A stretch of DNA of 16,843 bases from JBEGQX01 sp041180805 (GCA_041180805.1 JBEGQX010000101.1:1-16843); one strand, 5' to 3'. Positions 8,501 to 14,862 are shown, counted from the stretch's first letter. Program-made: numbers and translations. The notes: generated by a model from the letters alone, not told the origin.

Positions 8501-8649
8501 CACTGGGTAAAGACCCTGGCGCCGTCAAGGAACTGCTGGTGGTTGGTGACCGTCCAGCGGACAAAGATTTACCAGCCGTTGAACTTGCAGCCTGGACCAG
8601 TATTGCCCGGGCATTATTCAACCTGCATGAAACCATCTCCCGAAACTAG
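5554..8649 (+). CDS. Secreted planctomycete cytochrome c / DUF1549 / DUF1553 protein
   Basis: From ATG 5554 the product is 1031 residues with a signal peptide ending about ALQA-AEKP. The order of domains is the classical one. First comes PSCyt1 with CFACH (Cys39, Cys42, His43), a heme c site. Then DUF1549 (about 149-356), with RLAFDLKGLPPTPEE, HYGERMAVFWLDLVRYADS and a second heme-type site CAECHDHKFDP (Cys328, Cys331, His332). Next is a coiled-coil stretch near 375-414, then a beta-rich insert with AIDGD and WGWAILPE. Last is DUF1553 (about 717-980), with NPLTARVLANRLWKICFGQG, the ATYQQSS segment and SNTPLQALALLND. The protein should act outside the cytoplasm; the family's reaction is unknown, although c-type heme suggests electron transfer. 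A TTG at 5518 would extend the frame by 12 codons but lacks an SD at a sensible distance and would bury the signal peptide. It is coupled to the following DUF1501 gene. Confidence 0.93.
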   Translation: MPRFAFTMVPAWMFVFALQAAEKPIEFNRDIRPILSENCFACHGPDSGTRKAGLRLDTEEGAKGKSKGDAAIIPGNANASEVYKRLVTHDAKELMPPAKSNKKLDEKQKQLIRDWINQGAKWEGHWAFLPLKKPSLPALQKTSNSVANPIDAFVLEKLAELGMQPSPQADKVTLLRRLAFDLKGLPPTPEEVKAFLDDKSEKAYEKQVDRLLASPHYGERMAVFWLDLVRYADSVGYHGDQPVSVWPYRDWVINSFNKNLPFDRFTFEQLAGDLIPNPSMEQKIASGYNRLGMMSAEGGVQDREYLAKYAAERVRNIGGAWLGTTIGCAECHDHKFDPFSMKDFYSMEAFFADITEKGLYGGSDFGPRMTIPNAQQKAELDSLDAKIAGIRKNLDTQTMELDKEQAAWESSFKQASKWTILKPSRAVSKGGAKLDIQADGAVLASGRKPDKDTYTLNLKLPKGTFTAMKIEALPHGSLPAGGSGRAGNGNFVLSEWKVSLENSKDKSFNPIAFENASATFEQTIAGESNPYKKWTASSAIDGDAKGDGWGWAILPEVAKPQQAVFQARENLQGDSNLVVTLEQNHGKGSHTLGHFRISITDAAKPVKAGEGNSVPADVLAILNTDALKRNDAQKQKLASFHRGIARSLEKDRAELAQTQARRDALEKSLPTMLATISRTPRTIKVLARGNWMDDSGAVVQPATPSFLPQTNNSTKQRPDRQDLAQWLVSRDNPLTARVLANRLWKICFGQGLSRKLEDVGSQGEWPSHPELLDWLANQLYEDNWDIKKFMKRLVMSATYQQSSVPTKEGMEKDPFNRWLGRQGRQRIEAEFIRDVYLQVSGLLVDKQGGASVKPFQPRGYWAYLNFPTREWQKDAGESVYRRGLYTHWQRQYLHPAMLAFDASCREECSADRVRSNTPLQALALLNDPCAVEAARVFAEKILKEGGNADESKIVFAFQRALSRQPREKERDVLLNLLKGSRESLGKDPGAVKELLVVGDRPADKDLPAVELAAWTSIARALFNLHETISRN

Positions 8650-8659
8650 GAAGCACGCC

Positions 8660-10072
8660 ATGAATCATCTCAATTTTCAAAATCAGCGCAGGGCCTTCCT
8701 TCGCAAGTCGGCAGGTGGCCTCGGTTCTCTGGCGCTTGCTTCCATGCTGGATCCATCGATGCTTCATGCCGCGCCCTCGCGGGGCGTTGTCAACCCCATT
8801 CATCATCCTGCAAAAGTGAAAAGGGTCATCTACCTTTACATGGCAGGAGGTATGACCCATTTGGAAACCTGGGATCCAAAGCCCACCCTGGCCAAGTTGA
8901 ACGGCCAGCCGATGCCAGAATCGGTCACCAAGGGGCAACAGATCGCCCAGCTTCAGGGAGCAAAGCTGAATTGTCTGGGCCCCCAGCACCCCTTTCAGAA
9001 ATATGGCAAAAGCGGGCTTGAATTTAGCAGTATCTTTCCAGAGATTGGCGCCCGCGCTGCCGATCATCTTTGCATTATCCGGTCGCTGCATACCGAGGCG
9101 ATCAACCATGACCCCGCTCATACTTTCATGAACACAGGCACCATGGTTCCGGGCAAACCTTCGATGGGTTCCTGGTTGTGGTATGGCCTGGGGGCTGAAA
9201 CCGAAAACCTTCCTGGCTTCGTGGTCATGGTTTCCACAGGAAAGTTTGGCCAAAGCCAGCCCATCGCCGCGCGGCAATGGCACTCCGGCTTTTTGCCCAG
9301 CAGGTTCCAGGGGGTGCAGTTCCGTGGCACGGGCGAACCCGTGCTCTACATCAACAACCCGAACGGAGTCGATAATGCCCGCCAGCAGTCGCTTGTGCGG
9401 TCTGTTCAGGAACTGGATCGCCTGGAAAATGAAGTTGTGTCAGACCCGGAAATTGATGCCCGCATCGCGCAATATGAAATGGCGTTTCGCATGCAGGCCA
9501 GTGTGCCGGAACTTATGGACGTTTCCAAGGAACCCAAGCGAATTCTGGAGTTATACGGTGCCAACCCGGGTGATGGCTCGTTTGCCAGCAACTGCCTGCT
9601 GGCACGCAGGCTGGCTGAGCGAGGCGTGCGATTTATCCAGCTTTACCACCGGGATTGGGATCACCATGGGGCAGTGAAGGATCATTCCATGGGTACGGCC
9701 AGGGAAGTGGATCGAGGCACAGCGGCACTCATCGAGGATCTGCGCCAGCGGGGAATGCTGGATGAAACCCTTATTGTTTTTGGAACCGAGTTTGGCCGCA
9801 CACCCATGGCCCAAGGCAGCGGCCGTGACCACCACATGAAGGGCTTTTCCATGTGGATGGCGGGCGGTGGCATCAAGGGTGGTATCAGTTACGGTAACAC
9901 GGATGAGTTCGGTTACAACGCCGTTGAAAAGCCTGTTCCAGTCCATGATATCCACGCCACCATGCTGCACCTGATGGGTATCGATCACAAACGGCTTAAC
10001 TTCCGCTTCCAAGGGCGGGACTTCCGCCTGACGGATGTCTTTGGCAACGTGATCAGGGATATTCTTGCTTAG
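8660..10072 (+). CDS. Tat-exported DUF1501 protein (alkaline-phosphatase/sulfatase-like fold)
   Basis: The 470-residue protein begins with a twin-arginine signal, QRRAFLRK (Arg10-Arg11), a hydrophobic stretch LGSLALASML and an AxA-like end HAA near 36-38. This predicts export in folded form by Tat. The DUF1501 body shows YLYMAGGMTHLETWDPKP from 59, RSLHTEAINHDPAHTFMNTG at 141-160, FGTEFGRTP at 374-382, GRDHH at 388-392 and HDIHATMLHLMGIDH at 429-443. The His/Asp clusters fit the metal-binding alkaline phosphatase superfamily to which DUF1501 is assigned, but no substrate is known. AGGA at 8648-8651 overlaps the stop codon of the upstream gene and lies eight bases before ATG 8660, giving translational coupling. 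A start inside the upstream gene (8543) would lose the N-terminal Tat signal and is rejected. This two-gene pairing recurs across planctomycetes. Confidence 0.93.
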   Translation: MNHLNFQNQRRAFLRKSAGGLGSLALASMLDPSMLHAAPSRGVVNPIHHPAKVKRVIYLYMAGGMTHLETWDPKPTLAKLNGQPMPESVTKGQQIAQLQGAKLNCLGPQHPFQKYGKSGLEFSSIFPEIGARAADHLCIIRSLHTEAINHDPAHTFMNTGTMVPGKPSMGSWLWYGLGAETENLPGFVVMVSTGKFGQSQPIAARQWHSGFLPSRFQGVQFRGTGEPVLYINNPNGVDNARQQSLVRSVQELDRLENEVVSDPEIDARIAQYEMAFRMQASVPELMDVSKEPKRILELYGANPGDGSFASNCLLARRLAERGVRFIQLYHRDWDHHGAVKDHSMGTAREVDRGTAALIEDLRQRGMLDETLIVFGTEFGRTPMAQGSGRDHHMKGFSMWMAGGGIKGGISYGNTDEFGYNAVEKPVPVHDIHATMLHLMGIDHKRLNFRFQGRDFRLTDVFGNVIRDILA

Positions 10073-10086
10073 TCCGGGCATTTCGG

Positions 10087-10115
10087 TTGACATGCCTGCC
10101 ACACCCATTTAATTT
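10087..10115 (+). promoter_or_regulatory. Candidate sigma70-like promoter with consensus -35
   Basis: A perfect TTGACA at 10087-10092 is followed by TTTAAT at 10108-10113 (15-base spacer, five of six matches) or TAATTT at 10110-10115 (17-base spacer, three of six). It would give the gene at 10172 its own transcript with a leader of about 50 bases, separate from the DUF1501 operon. Confidence 0.45.
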
Positions 10116-10171
10116 GCACCCTGAAGGTATGCAAATCATCTCTTATTGCGCGCAACTGTCAGAGGCAACTC

Positions 10172-11803
10172 ATGATTCTTCAAAGATTCATTCCAGCGGT
10201 TTTTGCTGTTCTGTTTTATTCTTGCATTGCGACCGCAGGGCCGGAAGTTGCGTTTGTTCCAGACAATTCCATCATGGTTGTAAGGGTGAATGCCAAAAAG
10301 TTATGGGGTTCAGATTATGGCAAAGCCATGCTGGATCTCATGAAAAAGGCAGGGCCGAAGGCCATGGAGGAAATGAAGGCACGTTTTGTTCCAGACCCAA
10401 CCACCGTCGAATCAGCCACTCTGTTTTACATTCTGCCAGCCCAGCCGGGAAGGGAACCGGACTTTGCGGTATTGGTGCACCTTGGCAAAGCGGTGGGGGA
10501 AAAGGAATTCTTCAAATCCATTCCCGAGGGGGAAGTTGTAAAAAGTGGTAATGGCAACATGCTTGTGGTGAACGGGCTTGCCTTCCGCTTGCTATCCGAA
10601 GGCAAGGTGATTGCCGGTGGGGCGCCCGAGTTGGTGATGAAGTTAGGTACCAACCTACCTGCCGCCAAAGGGGACTTGGAAACTTATCTCAAGACAGAAC
10701 CCGTGGAAACAGTCAGCCTAATGGTGAATTACACAATTGCTCCCAAGGAAATCGGCCAGTTTGCGCCACCTCCTTTCCTGCCCTTGATAAGTGGTTTGAA
10801 GAACTTGCAGGCGGGGTTCACCATGGAAAAAAGCATGCATGTGAAACTACAGGTTATGTATGAGAACGAGACTCAGGCCAAAGGTTCGCTGGATGCGATT
10901 AAAACATTTGCAAACATGGGACTTGCACAGGTTCAGCAGCAGCGCAAGGAATTTGAAAAAATGGTGTTCAGTAAAAAAGAGGGGTCGCTGCCATCGTGGA
11001 TGGATTTTCCCGAATTCATGGCGGGTGTCATGGGTTTGGGTTTTTCAAATGAAGTGGAAAGTCTGCTGAAGAATCCACCCATTCAAGCGAATGGCACAAA
11101 ACTCACCATGAATTACAACACACCGGAGATTTCCAACAACATGGCGGTGCCAGTTCTGGTTAGCTTGCTATTGCCTGCTGTACAGAATGCCCGTGGCGCA
11201 GCCCAAAGGATGAGTTCCGTTAACAATTTGAAAATGATTGGCCTGGCTATGCACAATTACGAGGCAACTTATAACACGGGTTTTCCCCCAGTGGCGATAA
11301 GTGACAAGAAAACCGGCAAGCCGCTTCTTAGCTGGAGGGTGGCTCTACTTCCCTACCTGGAAGAAGATAATCTCTACAGACAATTCAAACTGGATGAACC
11401 CTGGGATAGCGAACACAACATAAAACTTGCTGCAAAAATGCCCAAGGTCTACACGCACCCCACCAAAAATAAACCAGGGGATAACAAAACGCATTACCGG
11501 GTCTTTTATGGCAATGGTGCAGTCTTTGATATGAACAAGCCTTGCAGTTTTAGGGATATTACCGATGGGACATCGAATACTGTTTTGACCGTGGAGTCCG
11601 AGGCACCTGTATTTTGGACCAAACCAGAGGAATTACCTTTTGACCCAAAAATGGATTTGCCAAAGCTTTTGATCATCAATGGAAGAACCAACATGGGCTT
11701 TTGCGATGGTAGTGTGCGTTCCATTTCAGGTGGAATCAAACCGGAGACGCTGAAACTTTTGATCCAGCGGAATGATGGGACTCCCATCCCCCCGCTGGAT
11801 TAG
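10172..11803 (+). CDS. Secreted chimeric DUF1559 protein lacking the prepilin signal
   Basis: The 543-residue product has a type I signal peptide (predicted cleavage after Ala22, ATA-GPEVAF) and a roughly 300-residue alpha/beta domain I do not recognise (FVPDNSIMVVRVNAKKLWGS, then repeated short beta segments). A DUF1559 domain follows from about 325. That domain retains the tail of the pilin helix, SLLLPAVQNARGAAQRM at 331-347, and NNLKMIGLAMHNYEATYNTGFPP at 351-373, but GFTLIELLVV is absent and the C-terminal signature is reduced to FCDGS without the upstream His of H-X9-DG. It is thus not a pilin substrate; it carries a pilin-like domain on a secreted soluble protein. AGAGG at 10161-10165 is six bases before the ATG. 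Similar architectures occur in planctomycetes without known function. It converges on the protoglobin gene with a 12-base gap. Confidence 0.85.
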   Translation: MILQRFIPAVFAVLFYSCIATAGPEVAFVPDNSIMVVRVNAKKLWGSDYGKAMLDLMKKAGPKAMEEMKARFVPDPTTVESATLFYILPAQPGREPDFAVLVHLGKAVGEKEFFKSIPEGEVVKSGNGNMLVVNGLAFRLLSEGKVIAGGAPELVMKLGTNLPAAKGDLETYLKTEPVETVSLMVNYTIAPKEIGQFAPPPFLPLISGLKNLQAGFTMEKSMHVKLQVMYENETQAKGSLDAIKTFANMGLAQVQQQRKEFEKMVFSKKEGSLPSWMDFPEFMAGVMGLGFSNEVESLLKNPPIQANGTKLTMNYNTPEISNNMAVPVLVSLLLPAVQNARGAAQRMSSVNNLKMIGLAMHNYEATYNTGFPPVAISDKKTGKPLLSWRVALLPYLEEDNLYRQFKLDEPWDSEHNIKLAAKMPKVYTHPTKNKPGDNKTHYRVFYGNGAVFDMNKPCSFRDITDGTSNTVLTVESEAPVFWTKPEELPFDPKMDLPKLLIINGRTNMGFCDGSVRSISGGIKPETLKLLIQRNDGTPIPPLD

Positions 11804-11815
11804 ATTCATTCAAAT

Positions 11816-12388
11816 TTACGATGCATAATGCCGGGTGATCAGGTCATTTTGAAGCCAAATCAGCTTGTTGAATGCGCGCAGAGTCTTGACCTCGGTTTCG
11901 CGGGGAAGCTTCAGGTTGCAAATGGTTGCAGTCACCGCATCTGAAACAAAACCCATCAGGGCGTTCATCTGCACCAAGGGCACTTGAATTTCCCTGGAGC
12001 CAGCCTTATCGGTGTGAATCTTCCCGACCATGTCCAAATACTGTGCAAACTTGGTGTCGAAAGGTTTGGTCACCAAGTTCACCAGGTAATTTCTGAGATG
12101 CTGCTTGCGAAACTGAATTTGTGGATGAGAGACATCCAATTGTTCGATTTTTGTGGGGATTGGCCCATCGTAGCCATGCTGTCGAGGCAAAAAGTGCCTA
12201 CTATTGGCGTTGTACTAGTGCAATTTTTCATAAACAGCATCCACGAGGCCGGGCACTAAAGGAGCCAATAAAGAGGCCGAATCGTGAATTAATTGGATAT
12301 CTGATTGCTCAAAGCCCATAAATTTGCAAAGATAGTCGATCCTGCAGGAAAGGTCAGACTCCAGCTTGGGTTCGTCAACAAGAAGCAT
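11816..12388 (-). pseudogene. Protoglobin-like heme protein, interrupted by one in-frame TAG
   Basis: The frame codes for a 190-position protein, the usual protoglobin length, but codon 58 is TAG (plus-strand CTA at 12215-12217). The halves on either side lie in the same frame: SDLSCRIDYLCKFMGFEQSD and LVDAVYEKLH before the stop; RHFLPRQHGYDGPIP, FRKQHLRNYLVNLVT, DMVGKIHTDKAG and PLVQMNALMGFVSDAV after it. His125 in GKIH is the expected proximal heme ligand, close to position 120 of Methanosarcina protoglobin. Start choice: ATG 12388 directly follows GAGGTGATC (12389-12397), a nine-base match to the complement of a bacterial 16S 3' end; an upstream ATG at 12445 has no such support. Protoglobins bind O2, CO and NO. 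Divergence from an Rrf2 regulator suggests NO or redox control. A recent nonsense mutation, a sequencing error or readthrough are all possible. TAG ends at least six other genes here, so recoding is unlikely. Confidence 0.8.
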
Positions 12389-12397
12389 GATCACCTC
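12389..12397 (-). promoter_or_regulatory. Strong Shine-Dalgarno of the protoglobin gene
   Basis: On the minus strand GAGGTGATC abuts the ATG at 12388. It is complementary to nine bases of the usual 16S rRNA 3' end (GATCACCTC), the longest such match I noticed in the window, and it decides the start. It also suggests the gene was built for strong translation despite its internal stop. Confidence 0.6.
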
Positions 12398-12441
12398 GGG
12401 AAAGAGAGTCGAAGGAACATTGCCAAAGTGGATTGCAAATA

Positions 12442-12464
12442 ACATTTAAAAGATGTCAATATCT
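12442..12464. promoter_or_regulatory. Overlapping inverted repeats in the Rrf2/protoglobin intergenic region
   Basis: ACATTTAAAAGATGT (12442-12456) is a dyad with ACAT/ATGT arms and a near-palindromic core, and it overlaps a second dyad, AGAT-N6-ATCT (12451-12464). They lie in the 91-base gap between the divergent starts, 16 bases before the Rrf2 ATG. Size and AT-rich dyad character fit an Rrf2-family operator, and the position would allow autoregulation and control of both genes. TAATAT at 12464-12469 could be the -10 element of the Rrf2 gene. Confidence 0.42.
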
Positions 12465-12479
12465 AATATGGTGAATTGA

Positions 12480-12974
12480 ATGTTTTCCCAGACGGTTGAA
12501 TACGCCCTTAGAGCTGTAGTTTATCTGGCTGGAAAATCTCCCAGTCCTGCCATTTGCGAGGAAATCGCCGCAGCCACCAAGGTGCCTAGGCCCTACATGG
12601 CCAAGGTGCTTTTGGGCTTGGTGCGTTCCAAGGTGTTGCATTCACAGCGGGGCTTGGGCGGTGGAGTTTCTTTACAGCGTAATCCCAGAGAAGTGACCAT
12701 TCTTGAAGTGGTCAACGCGGTGGACCCCATCTTAAGAATCACGAAGTGCCCTCTCGATTTGGCAAGTCATGGTGTAAACCTTTGCCCACTTCATAAACGC
12801 ATGGATGAGGCGCTTGCAAAAATTGAGGAAACTTTCCAGAAAACCACCCTTGATGAAGTTTTGGCCAAGCCTGGCGAAAGCATTCCATTATGTGATTTTC
12901 CATCCGTTACCAAGCGTCAGTCACTGGCGATGGTTTCCACAGAAACTAAAAGAAGGCGCGCAAAAAGTTCTTAA
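12480..12974 (+). CDS. Rrf2-family transcriptional regulator (NsrR/IscR-like)
   Basis: The 164-residue protein starts exactly like the family, MFSQTVEYALRAVVYLA, followed by the winged helix: ICEEIAAATKVPRPYMAKVL (25-44), then the wing HSQRGLGGGVSL (54-65). The putative cluster or sensor loop is KCPLDLASHGVNLCPLHKRMD at 89-109, with Cys90 and Cys102 and a CPLH motif. Two further cysteines are Cys26 and Cys138. NsrR and IscR use three closely spaced cysteines; here the middle one is missing, so iron-sulphur ligation, if any, must use another residue, as in the two-Cys RsrR type. GGTGA at 12470-12474 precedes the ATG by five bases. It is divergent from the protoglobin gene, its most likely target. 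The last 20 residues are basic and Ser/Thr-rich, beyond the usual family end. Confidence 0.88.
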   Translation: MFSQTVEYALRAVVYLAGKSPSPAICEEIAAATKVPRPYMAKVLLGLVRSKVLHSQRGLGGGVSLQRNPREVTILEVVNAVDPILRITKCPLDLASHGVNLCPLHKRMDEALAKIEETFQKTTLDEVLAKPGESIPLCDFPSVTKRQSLAMVSTETKRRRAKSS

Positions 12975-13123
12975 AAACCCCCTTTTGCCCTGCCACCTCT
13001 ACCAGTTGCTTAAATGATTAGGTTCATTTCCACGCGCTGGAAAATATCAAGGCTTTTATTTTGGCCTTTGCATGATGGCTTAATATTAGGATAAAAGCAT
13101 AAAGATTTACGGAGTCTTCGAAC

Positions 13124-13927
13124 ATGGTCACCGATATTGCCAAGAAAACACTTACCACTCTTATCCAGTACAATCCTTTTCGCTGGGGTAAGGTACCGGA
13201 ATCTGATACCTCACAGACCAGCAAATTCCTGCAAGGTCCGCAAAAGCGTGGTTACGAACTTTGGCGCGCCATCAAGATTTTCTTCGAAACCATGAGTGGT
13301 TTTCGCGCCCTGCACTTCGTGGGGCCCTGTGTGACTGTATTTGGTTCCGCCAGATTTGGTGAAGACCATCGCTATTACAAGCTGGCCAGACAGGTTGGCG
13401 AAGAACTGGCCAAGGTTGGCTTCACCGTGATGACAGGCGGTGGCCCAGGTATCATGGAGGCCGCAAATCGCGGTGCCAAGGATGCCAAGGGTGTCTCCAT
13501 TGGCTGCAACATCCAGCTTCCCATGGAACAAAAACACAACCCATATCTCGATAAGTGGGTTACCTTCCGCTATTTCTTCATCCGCAAGATGATGCTCGTC
13601 AAATATTCCTATGCATTCATCGCAATGCCCGGCGGCTTTGGGACCATGGACGAAGTTTTTGAATGCCTAACCCTGATTCAAACTGGCAAGATCAAGGATT
13701 TTCCCTTGGTCTTCATGGGCAAGGATTACTGGGAGCCATTGCTCGGTTTCATCAAGGATACTCTTTTGAAAGAGCAAACCATCGACAAGGACGATTTCGA
13801 CAAACTAATTGTCAGCGACTCCCCCGAGGAAGTGGTCGAGAAAATCCGTGATGTTGCCATGAAACGCTTCGGGGTCAGCTATGGCAAGAAATACAAACCA
13901 AGGTGGTACCTTGGCGAATGGGGTTAA
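13124..13927 (+). CDS. LOG-family (TIGR00730) nucleoside-monophosphate phosphoribohydrolase-like protein
   Basis: The 267-residue cytoplasmic protein has a Rossmann-like core with VFGSARFGEDHRYYKLAR at 72-89, the nucleotide loop GGGPGIMEAANRGA at 105-118, and the LOG signature PGGFGTMDEVFE at 169-180. Arg and Glu residues within these motifs (Arg154 in FFIRKMM, Glu177) correspond to the catalytic site known from LOG proteins. These split adenosine-type monophosphates into base and ribose 5-phosphate; plant and some bacterial members activate cytokinins. Here a nucleotide-salvage or housekeeping role is more cautious. A 65-residue N-terminal extension (with KVPESDTSQTSKF) goes beyond the minimal LOG unit. 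GGAG at 13111-13114 lies nine bases before the ATG. No partner gene is adjacent on the same strand. Confidence 0.87.
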   Translation: MVTDIAKKTLTTLIQYNPFRWGKVPESDTSQTSKFLQGPQKRGYELWRAIKIFFETMSGFRALHFVGPCVTVFGSARFGEDHRYYKLARQVGEELAKVGFTVMTGGGPGIMEAANRGAKDAKGVSIGCNIQLPMEQKHNPYLDKWVTFRYFFIRKMMLVKYSYAFIAMPGGFGTMDEVFECLTLIQTGKIKDFPLVFMGKDYWEPLLGFIKDTLLKEQTIDKDDFDKLIVSDSPEEVVEKIRDVAMKRFGVSYGKKYKPRWYLGEWG

Positions 13928-13940
13928 TAATCGTTTTTTA

Positions 13941-13961
13941 AGCGGGGGCTTTACCCCCGCT
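13941..13961. terminator. Perfect GC hairpin between convergent genes
   Basis: AGCGGGGG (13941-13948), loop CTTTA and CCCCCGCT (13954-13961) form an eight-base-pair GC-rich stem just past the LOG-family gene stop. A run of six T lies before the stem on the plus strand rather than after it, so neither strand has a classical U-tract. It could still act as a pause or 3'-end-stabilising stem for both convergent transcripts. Confidence 0.5.
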
Positions 13962-13983
13962 GGTAACACATCGCATCTTTTTC

Positions 13984-14736
13984 TTAGTAGGTGGCACGGC
14001 CTCCACTCAGGTCAAAGGTGGAACCTGTGGTGAAGGAACAATCGTCGCTGGCAAGCCAGGCCACCATGGCGGCGGCCTCCTCTTTTTTGCCGAACCTACC
14101 CATGGGAATCTTCGAAAGCATGTAATCGATGTGCTGTTGGGTAACCTGCTTGAGAATATCCGTCTCTATAACCGCAGGGGTTACACAGTTGACCAAAATA
14201 TTTGATTGTGCCAATTCTTTGCCCAGAGATTTGGTCAGTGCGATGACACCAGCCTTGGCAGCACTGTAATGGGAGGCGTTGGGGTTGCCTTCCTTGCCTG
14301 CAACACTGGCAATGTTTACGATTCGGCCGTATTTTTTCTCCAGCATGTGCGGTACCACAGATCGGCAGCAGTGAAAGACACCGATCAGATCGATTTCCAC
14401 AACCTGTTTCCATTCCTCGGGTGCAAGTTCCCAGAGTTTCTTGGTGGAACCCGCAATGCCCGCGTTGTTCACCAGGATGTCAATTTTGCCGAACCGTTCA
14501 ATGGTGGCTTTTGCGCCATGATCGACGGATTCGGCTCGGGTAATGTCCACTTGCACGCCATGGGTTTGACCCTTTGTGGCCAGTTGGGGGATGATTTGAT
14601 CCAGTGCGGCAAGGTCCCGATCCCAAAGACAGCAGCTTGCACCACTGGCAAGCAGCCTTTCCACAATCGCTAGACCAATACCACGCGCCCCGCCAGTTAC
14701 TACCGCCACTTTTCCTGCCAGATCTATCTTGTTCAT
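13984..14736 (-). CDS. Short-chain dehydrogenase/reductase, NAD-preferring
   Basis: The 250-residue protein is a full classical SDR. The cofactor loop TGGARGIG is at 14-21, NNAG at 90-93, and the catalytic residues are Ser144, Tyr157 and Lys161 in SHYSAAKAG. Asp39 at the end of the second strand (LWDRD) normally selects NAD(H), unlike NADPH-dependent FabG, so a catabolic dehydrogenase acting on a hydroxy or keto substrate is more likely than fatty-acid synthesis. The C-terminal GSTFDLSGGRATY resembles SDRs from sugar-acid pathways (2-keto-3-deoxy-sugar-acid dehydrogenases), an inference from memory of the family. AAGGAG lies nine bases before the ATG, a strong ribosome site. It converges on the LOG-family gene across a GC hairpin and is divergent from the HEAT-repeat gene. 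Confidence 0.88.
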   Translation of the reverse strand: MNKIDLAGKVAVVTGGARGIGLAIVERLLASGASCCLWDRDLAALDQIIPQLATKGQTHGVQVDITRAESVDHGAKATIERFGKIDILVNNAGIAGSTKKLWELAPEEWKQVVEIDLIGVFHCCRSVVPHMLEKKYGRIVNIASVAGKEGNPNASHYSAAKAGVIALTKSLGKELAQSNILVNCVTPAVIETDILKQVTQQHIDYMLSKIPMGRFGKKEEAAAMVAWLASDDCSFTTGSTFDLSGGRATY

Positions 14737-14823
14737 TCCCTTTTACTCCTTAATTCTCATTTTTAGACAAGCTAGAAGACAAAGTGTAACGAATCAAGAA
14801 CGAAATGATTTGATGAACTTTTA

Positions 14824-14862
14824 CACATCCATGTGCGTAGAATTACCATGTAAATGTCATGG
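14824..14862. repeat. Two adjacent small dyads upstream of the HEAT-repeat gene
   Basis: CACAT-CC-ATGTG (14824-14835) and CCATG-N7-CATGG (14846-14862) sit side by side in the 217-base region between the SDR gene (minus) and the HEAT-repeat gene (plus). Otherwise this intergenic region shows nothing I can name. Either dyad could be an operator or a leader hairpin. Confidence 0.3.

Noticed and set aside
8543..8659. Start of the DUF1501 protein inside the upstream gene
   Set aside because: It would place 39 residues before the twin-arginine signal; ATG 8660 has a correctly spaced SD overlapping the preceding stop.
8618..9283. Minus-strand frame of 221 codons
   Set aside because: Antisense to the DUF1501 gene, which carries the full Tat signal and family motifs.
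12215..12217. TAG recoded as an amino acid genome-wide or as pyrrolysine
   Set aside because: TAG terminates the ROK, dehydrogenase, beta-propeller, DUF1553, DUF1501 and chimeric DUF1559 genes in this window, and no downstream element or special tRNA gene is visible.
11816..12445. Two separate short genes, or a frameshifted gene, at the protoglobin locus
   Set aside because: Both parts lie in the same reading frame and are separated only by one TAG; no indel is needed. The second part alone (TTG start) lacks the first globin helices.
12389..12445. Longer protoglobin start at 12445
   Set aside because: No ribosome site there, and the 19 extra residues would run through the predicted operator, whereas ATG 12388 follows a near-perfect SD.
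12975..13123. Possible small RNA or hairpin (AAGGC-N10-GCCTT near 13050-13070)
   Set aside because: The stem is only five pairs with a long loop and no adjacent promoter or terminator that would define an RNA gene.
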